A DNA stretch of 64,000 nt from contig JAMWFC010000090.1 in the NCBI GenBank assembly GCA_027475525.1, positions 930,001 through 994,000 of the forward strand, given 5' to 3'. The position numbers and the translations under genes are program-made. Numbering within the stretch: position 1 is the stretch's first letter; each line of letters starts with the position of its first letter. The notes beneath the pieces are model-generated. The model saw nothing but the letters and a program-made list of their open reading frames with translations. It was not told the origin of the DNA and did no database searches. Below are positions 33,668 through 45,554 of this stretch, in pieces. The DNA comes from Macrolepiota albuminosa. Taxonomy: Eukaryota > Basidiomycota > Agaricomycetes > Agaricales > Agaricaceae.

Positions 33668-34363
33668 TGTCATCACCACTGATGACAGGGGCTTCCAATA
33701 GCAAGCAGATCCTTACTAGGTGGACTCAAAGTCTACAGAGTGTCTCTGGGCAATGGCAGGGCGAGCTCTGGAGTTTTGGGTAAGATGCAAGGGTGCTCCA
33801 GGGAGTACACAGGGCACTGGAATTTGAAGAGGCAAAGAGGCAGGATCCTGGGCTAAGTTTGAGATATGATGAAGAAGAATGGAGCCAGGTAGGGCAGAGA
33901 GATAATGAGAAGGAGATCAGAGGGGAGACTAAGACCAGAAAATGGAAGAGAAGATTGAAGTGAGACTTAGTGAGCCAGGAGACTTATGAAAAGAAGAAGA
34001 TAGATTGAGCAAGGTGTATGAGATAGACAGTCAAGTATAAAGGCAGAAGTTATGGCAATATCAAGACTACTGTAATGGGTTGCTGGTGACCAGCTAAATA
34101 CCTATGGTGGTTAAGATCCAGGTTGTTTGTGTGAGCTCTGGAGCTGTGCTCCATGTGGTCAGTCCAGTGTGGTATATTGTCTGGGTACAGGTATGGCACC
34201 AGGGGAATCAGTTGGGCCTTGTTGGTTTGTGTAGAACTGAGTACCAGGATCAATTAGTGGGGCCTGGAGCTTATGGACAGGTGCCAGTGCTGGCTACTTG
34301 GTTGGACAACAAGGGCAGAGTGCCAGGGCTTGCATGGTATGCTGGGAGAATGGGTTGTGATCC
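33668..34363 (-). mobile_element. LTR-C-like copy, inverted and diverged (about 695 bp)
   Basis: The reverse complement reads GTAGTCTTGATATTGCCATA, AAGTCTCCTGGCTCAC, TAGTCTCACTTCAATC-like blocks and a CAGGATCCTGC block in the same order as 51421-52247. Both ends are eroded and no target duplication is readable. ORFs across it (for example 34104-34469) are therefore not genes. Confidence 0.65.
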
Positions 34364-34389
34364 CTACTTTATCAAACATTTCTGCTATC

Positions 34390-34690
34390 ATGAAACCTGT
34401 GAATATACAGCACATGACACCAAGAAATCACTTTTCATTGCTAAAATAGGACAAAACAAAACCTTGTGAGTTAACAGAGTATTTTTGAGAATTGGAGTAC
34501 TTGCTACATGACTGTCACATCACAGATGATACACAAATAAAGGAGTATGCAGCTAGATATGTCTCCTATGATACAGCAGAATCATGGACAGGCTTAATAG
34601 AATTCCAAGAAATAGCAGATGGCCTGGCATCAAGGCCATTTACCTATAATGATATATGGGACGACGCCTGGGAAAAACTAATGCTGACCA
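34390..34690 (+). pseudogene. Gag fragment of the older gypsy element (G6)
   Basis: From ATG at 34390, YFRELEYLLHDC-like text with a stop in place of one residue and KEYAARYVSYDTAESWTGLI match the G1 gag start (YFKELEYLFRDC, YMARYVFYDMAETWTGL). It follows the older LTR (16270-16383 plus 32870-33667), so this is what remains of the element G1 jumped into. It ends before the Helitron. Confidence 0.65.
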
Positions 34691-35019
34691 AGGCTGACCA
34701 AGAACCTTCCTTTTTGAGTAACGACATCTCATTTTTCGTACTGAGAGTCTCAATTTTAGTACTTAGAGTATAAAAAATAAAAAATATATATTGTAAACTT
34801 TAATATTAATATAAATACTATGTTTGGAAATTTTTTGAAGGTGCCCGGATGAGAAAAGGCCAAACGCAATTTAGTGAACACTACTTTTCATGCCTCGCGT
34901 GCTCTTTGACCACACATGACCAAACAAACTCGAAATTCACCGTTGTAGTGAGAAGACACTACAAACAAAGTAAGTGTCAATTTGTTGATTGATTGATTTA
35001 TGTTTACAAACGTTGAATT

Positions 35020-35450
35020 CAGCTTATTCGACACTACAAACAAATTTACAACAAAGTAAGTATTGGCTTATTTATTATTGATCAATTAATAAACATTCAA
35101 TTCAGCTACAAACAATTCTGAAATCGTTACAACAAAGTAAGTGTTGGTTTGTTTATTATTGATCAATGCTAATTCAGCTTATTTGACACTACAAATAGTA
35201 TTTGACACTACAAACAAATCCGAAATCATTACAACAAAGTAAGTATTGGTTTATTTATTATTGATCAATGCTAATACATATTCAATTCAGCTTATTTGAC
35301 ACTACAAACAGTTAGTATTAGTTCATTTATTATTTTATTGATCAATGCTAATACATATTCAATTCAGCTTATTTGACACTACAAACAGTTAGTATTAGTT
35401 CATTTATTATTGATTAATGCTAATAAACATTGAATTCAGCTTATTAGTGA
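35020..35450 (+). repeat. AT-rich direct repeats in the Helitron 5' region
   Basis: Several imperfect copies of a unit with TTCAGCTTATTTGACACTAC, ACAACAAAGTAAGTATTGG and TTATTATTGATCAATGC. One extra step inside it is the exact 77-bp duplication F. Could be transposase binding sites or a promoter array; no evidence decides. Confidence 0.75.
35258..35411. repeat. 77-bp tandem duplication F
   Basis: 35258-35334 repeated exactly at 35335-35411, superimposed on the imperfect natural repeats. Confidence 0.93.
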
Positions 35451-35634
35451 AAGCTTGACAACATCTAGCTATTGATATACTAGATATATCATCATGTATG
35501 TAACTTTTAAAGAGTTTGAACTATTGAAATGCTTAAAAAATCAATAATTTAGGCAATCTTCAACTACTCATTCTGAACCCAGTACTCCTGAAGGTCAGAG
35601 ACAGCAGGCTAGGATTGAAAGCAGGCTTCAACAG

Positions 35635-38600
35635 TTGCAAATGACTGATCCTGATGATCGTCGTGCACATAGAAGTAGAAGATCTACTTCTGTGGTTATA
35701 CCACTTCATTTTGGAACTGGGGATAGAGAGTCTGGGGATAGAGAGTCTGGGGATATAGGGTCTGGGGATAGAGAGTCTGGGGGTAGAGGGTCTGGGGGTA
35801 GAGAGTCTGGGGATATGCCTATTGCTGCTCAGGATCCATTTGCTATTGTCATTCCTCAAACTCTTTTGCCTGAAGGATGGAATGCACCTTTACAGAATCC
35901 TATACCTAGAATGGTGCCACCTCTACCTGTTTCTACATCCAGAAGAAACAATAGGCCTAGAATGGTACCATTTCTACCTGCTCTTCCTCTTCCTATACAT
36001 AGAAGAGACAATCTGCCTACTATTGCTCCACTTCCTGTGGACATTCCTGAAACTGTTCTGCCTGAAGGATGGAATACTCCTTTACAGAATCCTATGCCTA
36101 TGGTGCCACCCCTACCTGCTCTGGCATTTAGAAGAGTCAGAAATGTATCTGTACAGAATTCTATGCCATCTCTGCCAGCTCCCACACTAGCAGAATTACA
36201 AGAGCAGGAAAGGCTGAGACATATGGCTATGGTTCAAGAACAACAGAGGCAACAGGAATTGGCACAAGCAGTAGTAGAGGAGCATCAAAGAGTCCTACCA
36301 GAAGATCCTAGAAATGATCCTGCTGAGGATATGGAGGAGGACTTGGAATATGTGGATCCACCTGTGCAAAATCTACCAGCACCTCCTATCCTACAAAGGG
36401 TTGATCATATTCAAGGCATAAATGCTTTGCCAAGAGGAAGACAGCCTTATATAGATGAACCCTCAGCACATTATCTTGGTCTTATGGATGTCATATGTCC
36501 ACACTGTCAGGCTCTACATTGGGATGCTGAAAAGCTCACCAGTTCTACTAGACATCATACAAAATTTGGCATGTGCTGTCTGCAAGGCCAGATTGATTTG
36601 CCTAGGCTTGCAGATGCTCCACTAGAACTGCTTGGCTTACTTCAAGGTCACCATCCTCTTTCTGATGCTTTTAAAGCATCTATTCGCCAATACAATGCAG
36701 CCTTTGCATTTACATCTCTGGGAGTCAAAATTGACCATGCGATTACGAATGCTCCAGGACCATACAGCTTTAGGATTAATGGAGAGCTCCATCATCTGAC
36801 AGGTGCTTTGCTTCCAACTGAAGGTGATCATCCTGTATATGCACAACTCTACTTCTACGATCACAATCAACAATTGGCTTTTCGTCAGGGAAGCAATCCT
36901 AGATTGGATCCTCAGATAATGGCCTCTTTGCAAGATATGCTTCATAGAGTCAATCCCTTTATTGGCTTATACAAGCTTGCAAAGCAGATTATGACAGAAG
37001 TACCTGAAGGCCAACCACAAAGGCTTTCTGTTCAACTTAGGGCTGACTTTGGAGATCATCAATGCTATAACAACCTTAATGAACAGAAAGGAGTTGCTGC
37101 AATTATACCAGGAGATGGTTCTGAGGAACGATCAGATCATTGCGATATAGTCTTGCATCTGCATGGAGGCCAATTGAAGCGAATCAGCCATCTACATCCC
37201 TATTACACTCCTCTGCATTACACTATCATATTTCCAACTGGAGAACCTGGATTTCACACCGATATTCAATCTCAATTTGGACCAGCAGGAGAACAAAGAG
37301 CCAAAAAAGTTAGCCAAACTGCATATTATGCATATAGGCTGCAGCAAAGGGCTTTGGAAGCTAATGCTGCATTGCTTTGGAGTGGCAGACTGTTCCAGCA
37401 ATATGTTGTGGATGCATGGGCATCAACTGAGCAGAACAAGCTCAATTGGGTCTGACACAATCAAAAGAAGATTAGGGCTGAAGTCTATCAAGGAGTGGTT
37501 GATGCAGCTACTGGAGATGAAGACTTACGCAGACAGAGCCGACGTGTGGTTCTCCCCTCTTCTCATGTTGGAAGTGAACGACACATGCAGCAACTATTTC
37601 AGGACTCTATGGCTATTTGCAGGCATTTCCATAAACCAGATCTCTTCATCACCATGACTGCCAATCCAAAGTGGCCAGAAATTGAAGAGGCTCTGCTAAA
37701 GGAACCTATGGTCAATGGAAAGAGGCAAACAGCTTCTGATCGTCCAGATATTGTTGCCAGAGTATTTGAACTCAAGAAGAATGCTCTTTTGAAGGACATA
37801 AAAGATGGTCTGTTTGGAAAATGTGTGGCATCTGTCCATACTATTGAATTTCAAAAGAGGGGACTTCCACATATACATATCTTGATCTTTTTCCATCATC
37901 ATGACAAGATCAAAGACGCAGCTCATGTGGACACTATTGTTTCTGCTCAAATTCCTGATCCAGTGACTCAGCCTCAATTGTATCAGGTATTGGCTTTGCT
38001 TGAATTATCAATGCAGTGACTGACCTTTGTTATTAGGTTGTTACTACCAATATGGTTCATGGTCCATGTGGAGCAGATTTTCCCAATGCCAAGTGCATGG
38101 TAGATGGCAAATGTTCCAAGAGATATCCCAAGGAATTTCAGGAAGCTACACAGTATGGTGATGATGGCTATCCCCAATATGCCAGACCTAACAATGGCCG
38201 CTTTTTTGAAAAGCATGGTCGTCATTATGACAATCGCAATGTTGTCCCATACAATCCATATCTCTCAGCCAAATTCCAATGTCATATCAATGTGGAAGTC
38301 TGTGCTTCAGTGGATGCAATCAAATACATTCACAAGTACATCTACAAGGGCCATGATAGGACAACTTTGGAGATTGCTAGGGAAGAGAGGGATGAAATCA
38401 AGGAACACTTGGATGCCAGATACATTTCTGCTCCTGAGGCTTGCTGGCACATCTTTGAATTCAACATGCATGCTGAATATCCTTCAGTGTACAGATTGCC
38501 TGTGCACTTGGAAAACCAGCATGAAGTCTATTTCCCAGATGATGAACCAATACAGGTGGTAGCTGCTAGACCTAATGCAGACAAGACTGCACTCACAGCT

Positions 38601-40733
38601 TGGTTTGAAGCCAATACCAGGTTTCCCAATAATAACACTACTTATCAGAACTTTCCAACCAAGTTTGTTTATGAGCCATCTAAACGGAGTTGGAAGGAGA
38701 GGCAGAGAGGTACAGCAATTGGAAGGATGTATTTTGCTTCACCAAGACAGGGAGAAAGGTTCTATCTCAGGATGCTCTTGACTGTTGTAACCAATGCAAC
38801 TTCATGGGCTGATCTCAGGACAGTCAATGGCCATATCTATCCCACTTATCAAGAAGCATGCAAGGCTCTAGGTCTTTTGGAGGATGATGCAGAATGGAGG
38901 CAGTGTCTCACTGAAGCTGCTCCAATCCAACTAGGATCAGCTCTCAGACAGCTGTTTTGCACTATTCTATTCCACTGTGCTCCTGCCACTCCTGAGGCTC
39001 TATGGAATGAATTCAAGCATTCTATCTGTGATGATCTTCAACACAGATTGGAACATACTAGGCAGTACAGGGACCAGATCTTTACCAATGAGGATATTTA
39101 TGACTATGGCCTTTATCTCATCAATGACACTTTGATGAATTTTGGGAAAACTCTGAAAGACTTTCCCAACATGCCAGAGGCTCAACAGAATTGGAACATA
39201 GTTCCAGGTAATTGGCATTTGCATAAAAGATTGACTTGAATACTGATCATTCTTCTAGGCAACAGGCTTTTAGAAGATGAAACCAATTATGATGTTGAGG
39301 AGCTCAAGCAAAGAGTGGAGAGTAACAAGGCCAAGTTCAATGTGGAACAACTGGAGACTTTCAATGCTGTCATAAACTCAGTGAACAACAATTTGGGCAG
39401 GATGCTATTCATTCACAGTGCTGGAGGATGTGGCAAAACCTTTGTCTGCAATACTCTGGCTGCTGCAGTTCGTTCCAATGGAGATGTGGCATTATGTGTA
39501 GCATCATCTGGCATTGCTGCCTTATTGTTGGAAGGGGGTAGGACAGCTCATTCAAGATTCAAAATCCCCATTCCTGCTCTTGACACATCCATTGCCAATA
39601 TCAAGAGAGGAACCCAGTTATCACAGCTCATACTTCGCACCAAAGTTGTCATTTGGGATGAAGTTCCAATGCAACACAAAAATGCCATTGACTCTGTCGA
39701 TCATGGCTTCAGAGACATCTTCAATAATGACATTTCCTTTGGTGGAGTCACTGTGGTTTTTGGAGGGGACTTTAGGCAAACTCTTCCAGTGGTTCCACAT
39801 GGACTCAGGCAGCAGATGATTGCTGCTTCACTCAAAAGAGGCCGACTTTGGGATAATATTCAAGTCCATTACTTGGTCCAAAATATGCGGTTGGAGCAGA
39901 CTGTAGACAATATTGCTCATGCAGCTTGGTTGTTGGATGTTGGTGCAGGGAAAAATCTAGGACCTGGAGAAACAGTCAAACTGCCTGAAAGGATGATCTG
40001 TGATGACAATTCTATCACTGGATTGATTTCTTCCACATATCCTGATATTGGTCATCCTCAAAATGATCAGTATTACCTGGACCGGACTATTCTCTCTGGC
40101 AAGAACTCGGATATAGAGGAGATCAATGCAGAAGTTCTAGAGAGGTATCCAGGGAAAGAAAGGATCTTACAGAGTGCAGATTCTGTTCTTTCTGATAACA
40201 GGAATCCTGATGGCCTTGCCTTATATCCTGTGGAATATCTCAACTCTTTGAAAGCCAGTAGTTTGCCTTTGGCTAAACTGGCTTTGAAGATTGGAGTTCC
40301 TGTCATGCTCCTCAGGAATCTGGACACAACCAAAGGACTTTGCAATGGAACAAGAATGATTGTCACTCATATCAGCACCAGAGTCCTCAGATGTCGTATT
40401 ATCAGTGGAGATGCTAAGTTTGCAGGTTCAACTGTTTTGATTCCAAGGATCAATCTAGATGCTTCTGAAGAGGATATGCCAATACCATTACGCAGGAGAC
40501 AGTTTCCAATTCGATTGGCCTTTGCTATGACTATCAACAAGTCTCAAGGGCAATCAGTCAAGCATGTTGGATTGGACCTTCGATCACCAGTTTTTACACA
40601 TGGCCAACTCTATGTTGCACTTTCTCGATGCACATCAGGAGATCGTATCAAGGTGATTCTGTCAGAAGAAAATACATCAAAAATGACTGCAAATATTGTA
40701 TATCAAGAAGTCCTTAATGGTTTACAAATGTAA
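35635..40733 (+). pseudogene. Helitron Rep-PIF1 helicase gene, three exons, one nonsense codon
   Basis: Exons 35635-37986, 38037-39207, 39259-40733 (introns 50 and 51 bp, GT-AG, phases 0 and 1) give about 1665 residues. Order: low-complexity N-terminus, Cys motif VICPHCQALHW, Helitron-like N domain, HUH motif KRGLPHIHILIF, two-tyrosine motif AIKYIHKYIYKGHD, then SF1 helicase with Walker A HSAGGCGKTF, Walker B VVIWDEVPM, VVFGGDFRQTLPVV, LAFAMTINKSQGQS and LYVALSRCTS. Nicking and unwinding enzyme of rolling-circle transposition. The only visible defect is TGA at 37453-37455 where CGA (Arg) is expected, before HNQKKIRAEV. The start Met is uncertain; an upstream exon is possible. Confidence 0.9.
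35717..35814 (+). repeat. 15-bp coding minisatellite (about 6.5 units)
   Basis: GGGGATAGAGAGTCT-type units code repeated GDRES/GGRGS in the N-terminus of the Helitron protein. The unit length keeps the frame. Confidence 0.9.
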
Positions 40734-41059
40734 GTGTGATTTTTTAATTAACTACTTATTACTAACTGTATATTTCAGCATCTAACTTGATACTGTACAT
40801 ATAACTTGGAATTGTAGCATTATTTCTTGGGTTTACAAATGTGAGTGTGATTGTTAATTACTTACTTATTACTAACTTTTATATTTTAGCATCTAACTTG
40901 ATATTTGTTGATACTGTACTAATAGAATATATATAACTTGGAATTGTAGCATCATTTCTTGATAAATGTGAAACTCTCTATTTGTCAACAACTTATGCTG
41001 GAATCAGTAAGACATAATGAAAGTAAGATTATGATAGAAGCTGAGTTACTAAGATACAT

Positions 41060-41213
41060 ATTTGGAACCCCTAACCGAACGAAGTGAGGTTGGGGTGGAG
41101 ACTGAATTACTTATATACATACTTGGAGCCCTAACCATTTGGAACCCCTAACCGAACGAAGTGAGGTTGGGGTGGAGACTGAATTACTTATATACATACT
41201 TGGAGCCCTAACC
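41060..41213. repeat. 77-bp tandem duplication G
   Basis: 41060-41136 repeated exactly at 41137-41213 within the Helitron 3' repeats. Confidence 0.93.
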
Positions 41214-41228
41214 GAACAAAGTGAGGTT

Positions 41229-41386
41229 GGGGTGGAGGCTAAGTTACTTATACATACTTGGAGCCCTAACCGAACGAAGTGAGGTTGGGGTGGAGGCTTA
41301 GTTGGGGGGTGGAGGCTAAGTTACTTATACATACTTGGAGCCCTAACCGAACGAAGTGAGGTTGGGGTGGAGGCTTAGTTGGGGGG
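41229..41386. repeat. 77-bp tandem duplication H
   Basis: Exact repeat with offset 77 over 41229-41309; the match is slightly longer than 77 because of a G run. Confidence 0.9.
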
Positions 41387-41389
41387 GGG

Positions 41390-41449
41390 GTTGGGGGCAA
41401 AGCCCCCAACGAGCTACAAAATTTGTGCCGAAGGCACGAATTGTAGCTC
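41390..41449 (+). terminator. Helitron 3' hairpins
   Basis: First GTTGGGGGC AAA GCCCCCAAC (41390-41410), then GAGCTACAAAATTTGTGCC, loop GAA, GGCACGAATTGTAGCTC (41411-41449). Helitrons end shortly after such a hairpin, which acts as the strand-transfer terminator. Here it is followed by GTTTACCTATAAGG without CTRR. The relic at 50518 keeps the GAAGGCAC core. Confidence 0.65.
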
Positions 41450-41640
41450 GTTTACCTATAAGGAATAAAAATAATGTCTGTTTGTAACCAGCTCATCTAG
41501 AGCCTTAGCTCTAGAGTAAAATATTCATTTTACTATATGTCTGTCATATGCTACTACAGACTCCTATTGATATACATATATAACAGCTTTAATATAATTT
41601 TTGTATTATATAATTCTTATTGTATGTACTTGTTGACCTA
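41450..41640. other. AT-rich spacer after the Helitron
   Basis: No gene seen. Contains a small perfect hairpin TCTAGAGC CTTA GCTCTAGA near 41497-41516. Confidence 0.5.
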
Positions 41641-44130
41641 CCTTATTATATAATACATAGAGACATCACAACAGTATGTGTCATATGTTGTAGGGGAGTT
41701 TGCTTTATTCCATATAGTACATGTCCAGCAGATCTGCTACAGGAGTCTAGTTTGGATTTTAAATCCAGAACTTTTCTGAGGCCTTCATGCCTCATCTGCG
41801 GCTGTTTGCCAACTTCTCCACACAACTCCTGGTCTTTAGGTGCCAAAGGCACCTTCTCTAGCTGTACAACTTGGTCATCCTCACTACTGACTCTTATTGC
41901 CAGTACTTGTGGCCACCTATATGTTGTCAACAATGACTGTCCTGGTTTGGCAGCAGTGTCTGCTACAAACTCCAAGTGCCACTCAGTTGGAGAAGTCTGA
42001 AATGGATTGCTGTGCATAAAAGTGCTGCTTTGCACCAGCTCCAAATACTGAGTGAAGTCTAGTTGATCTTTGGACTGAGCTGAGAAGCTCTTGGGCAATA
42101 CTGGGTACATTACAAGTCACCTGTATCTGGGAAAGGGAGCTCTGGATCAAGAGAACCAGTCATGGAAGCACATTTTTGACATGATGCCAACAGAAGTCAA
42201 AAGTTTTTGATGAGTTGCCTAGTTGGTAACAAGCCTAGAGTCCAAAGCTGATAGCAGAAGATTTAAAAAAATGTAACCAGTGGTTACAAGATAGAACCTT
42301 CTTGTGTGGATCATACAGTGCTAAATCAGACTGCTTTATTGGATTTGACTAGTACTAGAGTGAATACAAGATGTTGTCTTACATAATACTCTACTATCTG
42401 GTAGTAGTGCTGATGATGCATATAGCTAGTGTGATGACCTGTTATATGAAAGGAGTGCTGTTGAGCAGCTGTAGGCACAGGGGCAGTTTGAGAGGGTGGT
42501 GAGAGAGGTTGAGAGCATTGCTGATGAAGACTCTGGTAGCTCTGCTGTTGATGAGGGCTAGCAACAGTCCTGGGATGCCATCCAACTAGGTGTTGATGAT
42601 AAAGGATTGTGATGAGCAGGACTAGAGCCCAGGGAGTTGTGGGCTCCATCTGGCAGGTCCTTCAGGGTTGAGTTGGAGCTTCAGAAGTCAGGGATGCCAA
42701 ACAAGAGGTGCTGGTTGTCAGTTGCTCATTCCTAATTCAAACAAAGAGTGAGGTGTTGCCAGTCAATGCAGAGGTTGATGTCCTGGAGCCAAGGAAGTCC
42801 TAGGATCAGGGGCATAGAAAAATGGAGTTTAATCACCAGCATTTGGAGAGTATGAGTCTGTCTATTGATGAAAGTAATGGGCATACACACAAAGTGGGTG
42901 ATGTCCTCTGCTAAGGAGGCATTTTTATTGAAATGACAGAGTCAGACAGGGACAAGAAGCTGTTGGGCCAGTTCTGGGGCAGAGAAGGACCATGCTTTGT
43001 TGATAAAGTTATCCATGATGCCACTGTCAACCAAAGTGTTGAGGAGGTCTCCAGAGAGGGTGATGCAGATCTTCAGAAAGAGAGGAGGTAAGCTGTGAGG
43101 GTGTCCTGTGCAAGTGTTGTTGTGCAGAGATGAGATACCAGAGTAGAGAAGATGTTGGGGTTGATTCTGCAATTTAATGCATTTTTCAGATCTAAATTGC
43201 CAGGCTGTTTTCTGAATATTCATATGTGGCATCCTCCTCTTTGAAGGTCTAGGTGGCACATCCCATTCTCTGTTATTGAGGGCACTCAGAGATGAAGTTG
43301 TCTTTCTTACTGCAGAAGATACAGACTCCTTCTCTTTTTTGTTGCTCCTGCACATCCTTGGGTACTTTGATCTAGGGTCATCTGGTTACTTGAAGTCAGT
43401 TGGTCTAGAGAGCCTCCTTGTCCAAGGTGTTGGCATATTTGGGTTTGATCAGATCCTCTGAGGTGTTGCCAAGGTTCTTAGAGGCCATGGCTGTGTTGAG
43501 TTGAGCCTGGAGGCAAGCACTGCTACCAGGGTTAGCATTGAGAGGACTATGACTTACTGGGGGATTGCCACCAGAAAAAGAGGGAGCACCAGAGTTTTGG
43601 TTTGGGGGGTTGGAAAGGTTGCTAGAGGGCCAAGGTAGGCCATCTTGCATGTTCTAGAAGGGCCAAGAGGTGAGCCAGAGGATGTCCTTGATATGCTGTG
43701 GCATTGCATGGTAGAGGGCATACTGAAGTGTGCTGTAGTTCCAACCTGTCTTATAAGCTTCTTTCTCAAAACATACAATAAAGGCAGTAAAGCATTCCTC
43801 AGAGTGCATATGGAGGTTGAAGAGGTTGTCCTCAGCTTCAGCCACAGTGTCATAGATCACAAAGTTTCTGGAGAGTCCTCTGAGTAGCTCACCTGAGGGT
43901 CCTCAGCCCAGGAGCCCATTGTCCCAAGGGGGTTTGTCTCTGCTGGATGATTTTTTTCTACAAACAATGCATGCCAGTTGATGAATGATAGGATAGCACA
44001 ACTTCAAGTAGCAGTGCCTTCTCAATTGTCTTGCATATCTTGCAAGAGAAACTTGTGAGAAAATCCAGATGATTTTCCTACTCATTGCATCAAACACACT
44101 GTGGTTGACAGTGAAGATGCTTGGCAACCT
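41640..44130 (-). mobile_element. Gypsy remnant G4 (gag and protease pieces)
   Basis: On the minus strand: gag text AEDNLFNLHMHSEECFTAFI and FEKEAYKTGWNYSTLQYALY with MPQHIKDILWL (43860-43654), protease DLLNTLVDSGIMDNFINKAW with D-S-G kept (about 43030), then ITHFVCMPITFINRQTH and MPLILGLPWLQDINLCIDW (about 42890-42760), the conserved end of gypsy protease. 42110-41646 is an open frame of unknown identity at the far end. Same family as G3. RT, RNase H and integrase are missing. Frames are broken throughout. Confidence 0.65.
41646..42110 (-). CDS. Unrecognised 154-residue ORF at the end of G4
   Basis: MYPVLPKSFSAQSKDQLDFT with WHLEFVADTAAKPGQSLL and WPQVLAIRVSSEDDQVVQLE. No motif recognised. 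It lies 3' of G4 protease sequence on the same strand, so may be a displaced gypsy piece. Its end (41671-41747) is related to 63750-63827, so that part belongs to a dispersed repeat. May not be a gene. Confidence 0.3.
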   Translation of the reverse strand: MYPVLPKSFSAQSKDQLDFTQYLELVQSSTFMHSNPFQTSPTEWHLEFVADTAAKPGQSLLTTYRWPQVLAIRVSSEDDQVVQLEKVPLAPKDQELCGEVGKQPQMRHEGLRKVLDLKSKLDSCSRSAGHVLYGIKQTPLQHMTHTVVMSLCII

Positions 44131-44620
44131 CTTACTATGGAGGCTGACTGAAAAGCATGCTGCTCTTTTTTTATGCTAGCTGAACAAAATACAATGCATT
44201 GCTATTTGTTAATAAATTTCAACTGTTTTATACTATTTATTGTTTACACTGGATGCAGAGAATGATATTCTTCAACAAAAAAGCGGGTTCCGAGGGTAAG
44301 GAGCGTTATCAGAGGCCTCTGCGTGTACAAGCAGGCATACCCGCAGTCCATCAAGACATCAGCGGCCGTTTCCGATTCGACACCATGGCATTGGCAGAGG
44401 TTGGGTCGGAAACAGTAGGGCCGAAGTCTCAGTCAGTCGCGTTACATGCATGTTGATTGCACTGTAACCCATGCAACGGTCTTGCAGAAAATTTTCTTCT
44501 AGTCGTGCAACGGCCTTGCACCCGTACCATCACAGTCCCCAGTCAGGTCAGCGCAGAGTCGCTCACACACAGTTCATCAGTAATTGACATCCTTCGCAGA
44601 GTAGTGATTCAGCCTCATCA

Positions 44621-44774
44621 CAGTTGTCCTGCTCATCTTTGGGCATCACTACTCTAAGAAGTAAGGTCGATTTTACAGTTGTCAGCAGTCGACCAGTCAG
44701 TTGTCCTGCTCATCTTTGGGCATCACTACTCTAAGAAGTAAGGTCGATTTTACAGTTGTCAGCAGTCGACCAGT
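44621..44774. repeat. 77-bp tandem duplication I
   Basis: 44621-44697 repeated exactly at 44698-44774, in unassigned DNA. Confidence 0.95.
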
Positions 44775-44955
44775 CATCTCATTATTCAAAGCAGTCTACA
44801 GTCGTACATTCGCTCGAAAGAATTGATTATAATTCGCGAGTCAAGTCTTCACAGTAAGCGACAGCCAGTGCATTGACGTGTTATCGTTAAACTCAATCAT
44901 ACTTCTTTCGGTACTAGAATTTTTTATTAGTGTAGTCTTACTTTCTTCGCGCACC

Positions 44956-45109
44956 CTCCCACCTCTCCCTAAAATATCTTGGACTTTTATTTTCGTATTA
45001 CATACTACATAGTGTACAGCCACAGCTACGTTCTCCCACCTCTCCCTAAAATATCTTGGACTTTTATTTTCGTATTACATACTACATAGTGTACAGCCAC
45101 AGCTACGTT
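44956..45109. repeat. 77-bp tandem duplication J
   Basis: 44956-45032 repeated exactly at 45033-45109, about 180 bp after duplication I. Confidence 0.95.
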
Positions 45110-45220
45110 CGCCGCTTCAAGTAAAAATTTTATAAAAGTGGTCGTCTTGGCAGCCGATTGGGCGCTAAAAACTTTGATTACTCTACCTCATCCGAACTCT
45201 CATCAAATCTTGCTAAGAGC

Positions 45221-45554
45221 TGCAGAGGTGGAAAAACAATGTAAAAACACTGTAAAGATAATCCAATTAATTTCAGAATTTTATTTGAATATTTCTGGCA
45301 AAACTATAGAAAAAGTATCTTCACTGAACTCAAAAGAATCAGAAACAAATTGCCATAGTATGTTTGCTCTGACTCTTAGGTTCAAGAGTGACTGATATAG
45401 TCCTCTCCAATGCATTTGAGAGAATCAGACCAAGTACTATTCAAAATTTGGTTTTCTATAGTTTTGACAGAAATATTCAAATAAAATTCTGAAATTAATT
45501 GGATTATTTTTACAGTATTTTTACATTGTTTTGCCAAGGAATATCATTCCCTGC
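45221..45554. mobile_element. MITE-like inverted-repeat element, copy 1 (334 bp)
   Basis: Right end, read inward, is TGCAGGGAATGATATTCCTT, then GGCAAAACAATG; left end is TGCAGAGGTGG then AAAAACAATG with a short deletion. The inverted match continues through ATAATCCAATTAATTTCAG to CTATAGAAAA, over 90 bp per arm. There is no coding capacity. Target duplication not readable. A second copy is at 53952-54233. Confidence 0.75.

Larger units (their letters stand above)
41060..41389 (+). repeat. Helitron 3' subterminal direct repeats
   Basis: Five occurrences of CCCTAACCGAACGAAGTGAG (one with ACAAA) at spacings 77, 60, 58 and 77. The natural period is about 58-60 bp; the two 77-bp steps are the exact duplications G and H. 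The same unit, inverted, occurs at 50518-50766. Confidence 0.85.
34727..41450 (+). mobile_element. Helitron, nearly complete
   Basis: Contains one long Rep/helicase gene (35635-40733), 5' AT-rich direct repeats (about 35020-35450) and a 3' region of direct repeats and hairpins (41060-41449). The 5' end is a guess: A|TCTCATTTTTCG at 34726-34727 fits the usual A|T insertion and TC start. The 3' end is placed just after the last hairpin. A canonical CTRR is not seen there. No target duplication is expected for rolling-circle transposons. Confidence 0.75.
44131..45220. other. Unassigned segment, possibly host DNA
   Basis: More GC-rich than the flanking TE DNA around 44270-44600 and without visible TE signatures. 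Short ORFs (44199-44456, 44457-44657) show no recognisable domain. Contains duplications I and J. No gene called. Confidence 0.4.

Noticed and set aside
34104..34469. 121-codon plus-strand ORF
   Set aside because: It lies mostly inside an inverted, diverged LTR-C copy (33668-34363) and shows no protein motif.
41060..41400. CCCTAACC motifs resembling telomere repeats
   Set aside because: They are part of a 58-60 bp Helitron subterminal unit, not arrays of the hexamer.
44277..44456. Possible histone-like coding sequence
   Set aside because: A vague resemblance (basic N-terminus, then Q-R-P-L-R) with no conserved histone-fold residues; not supported.
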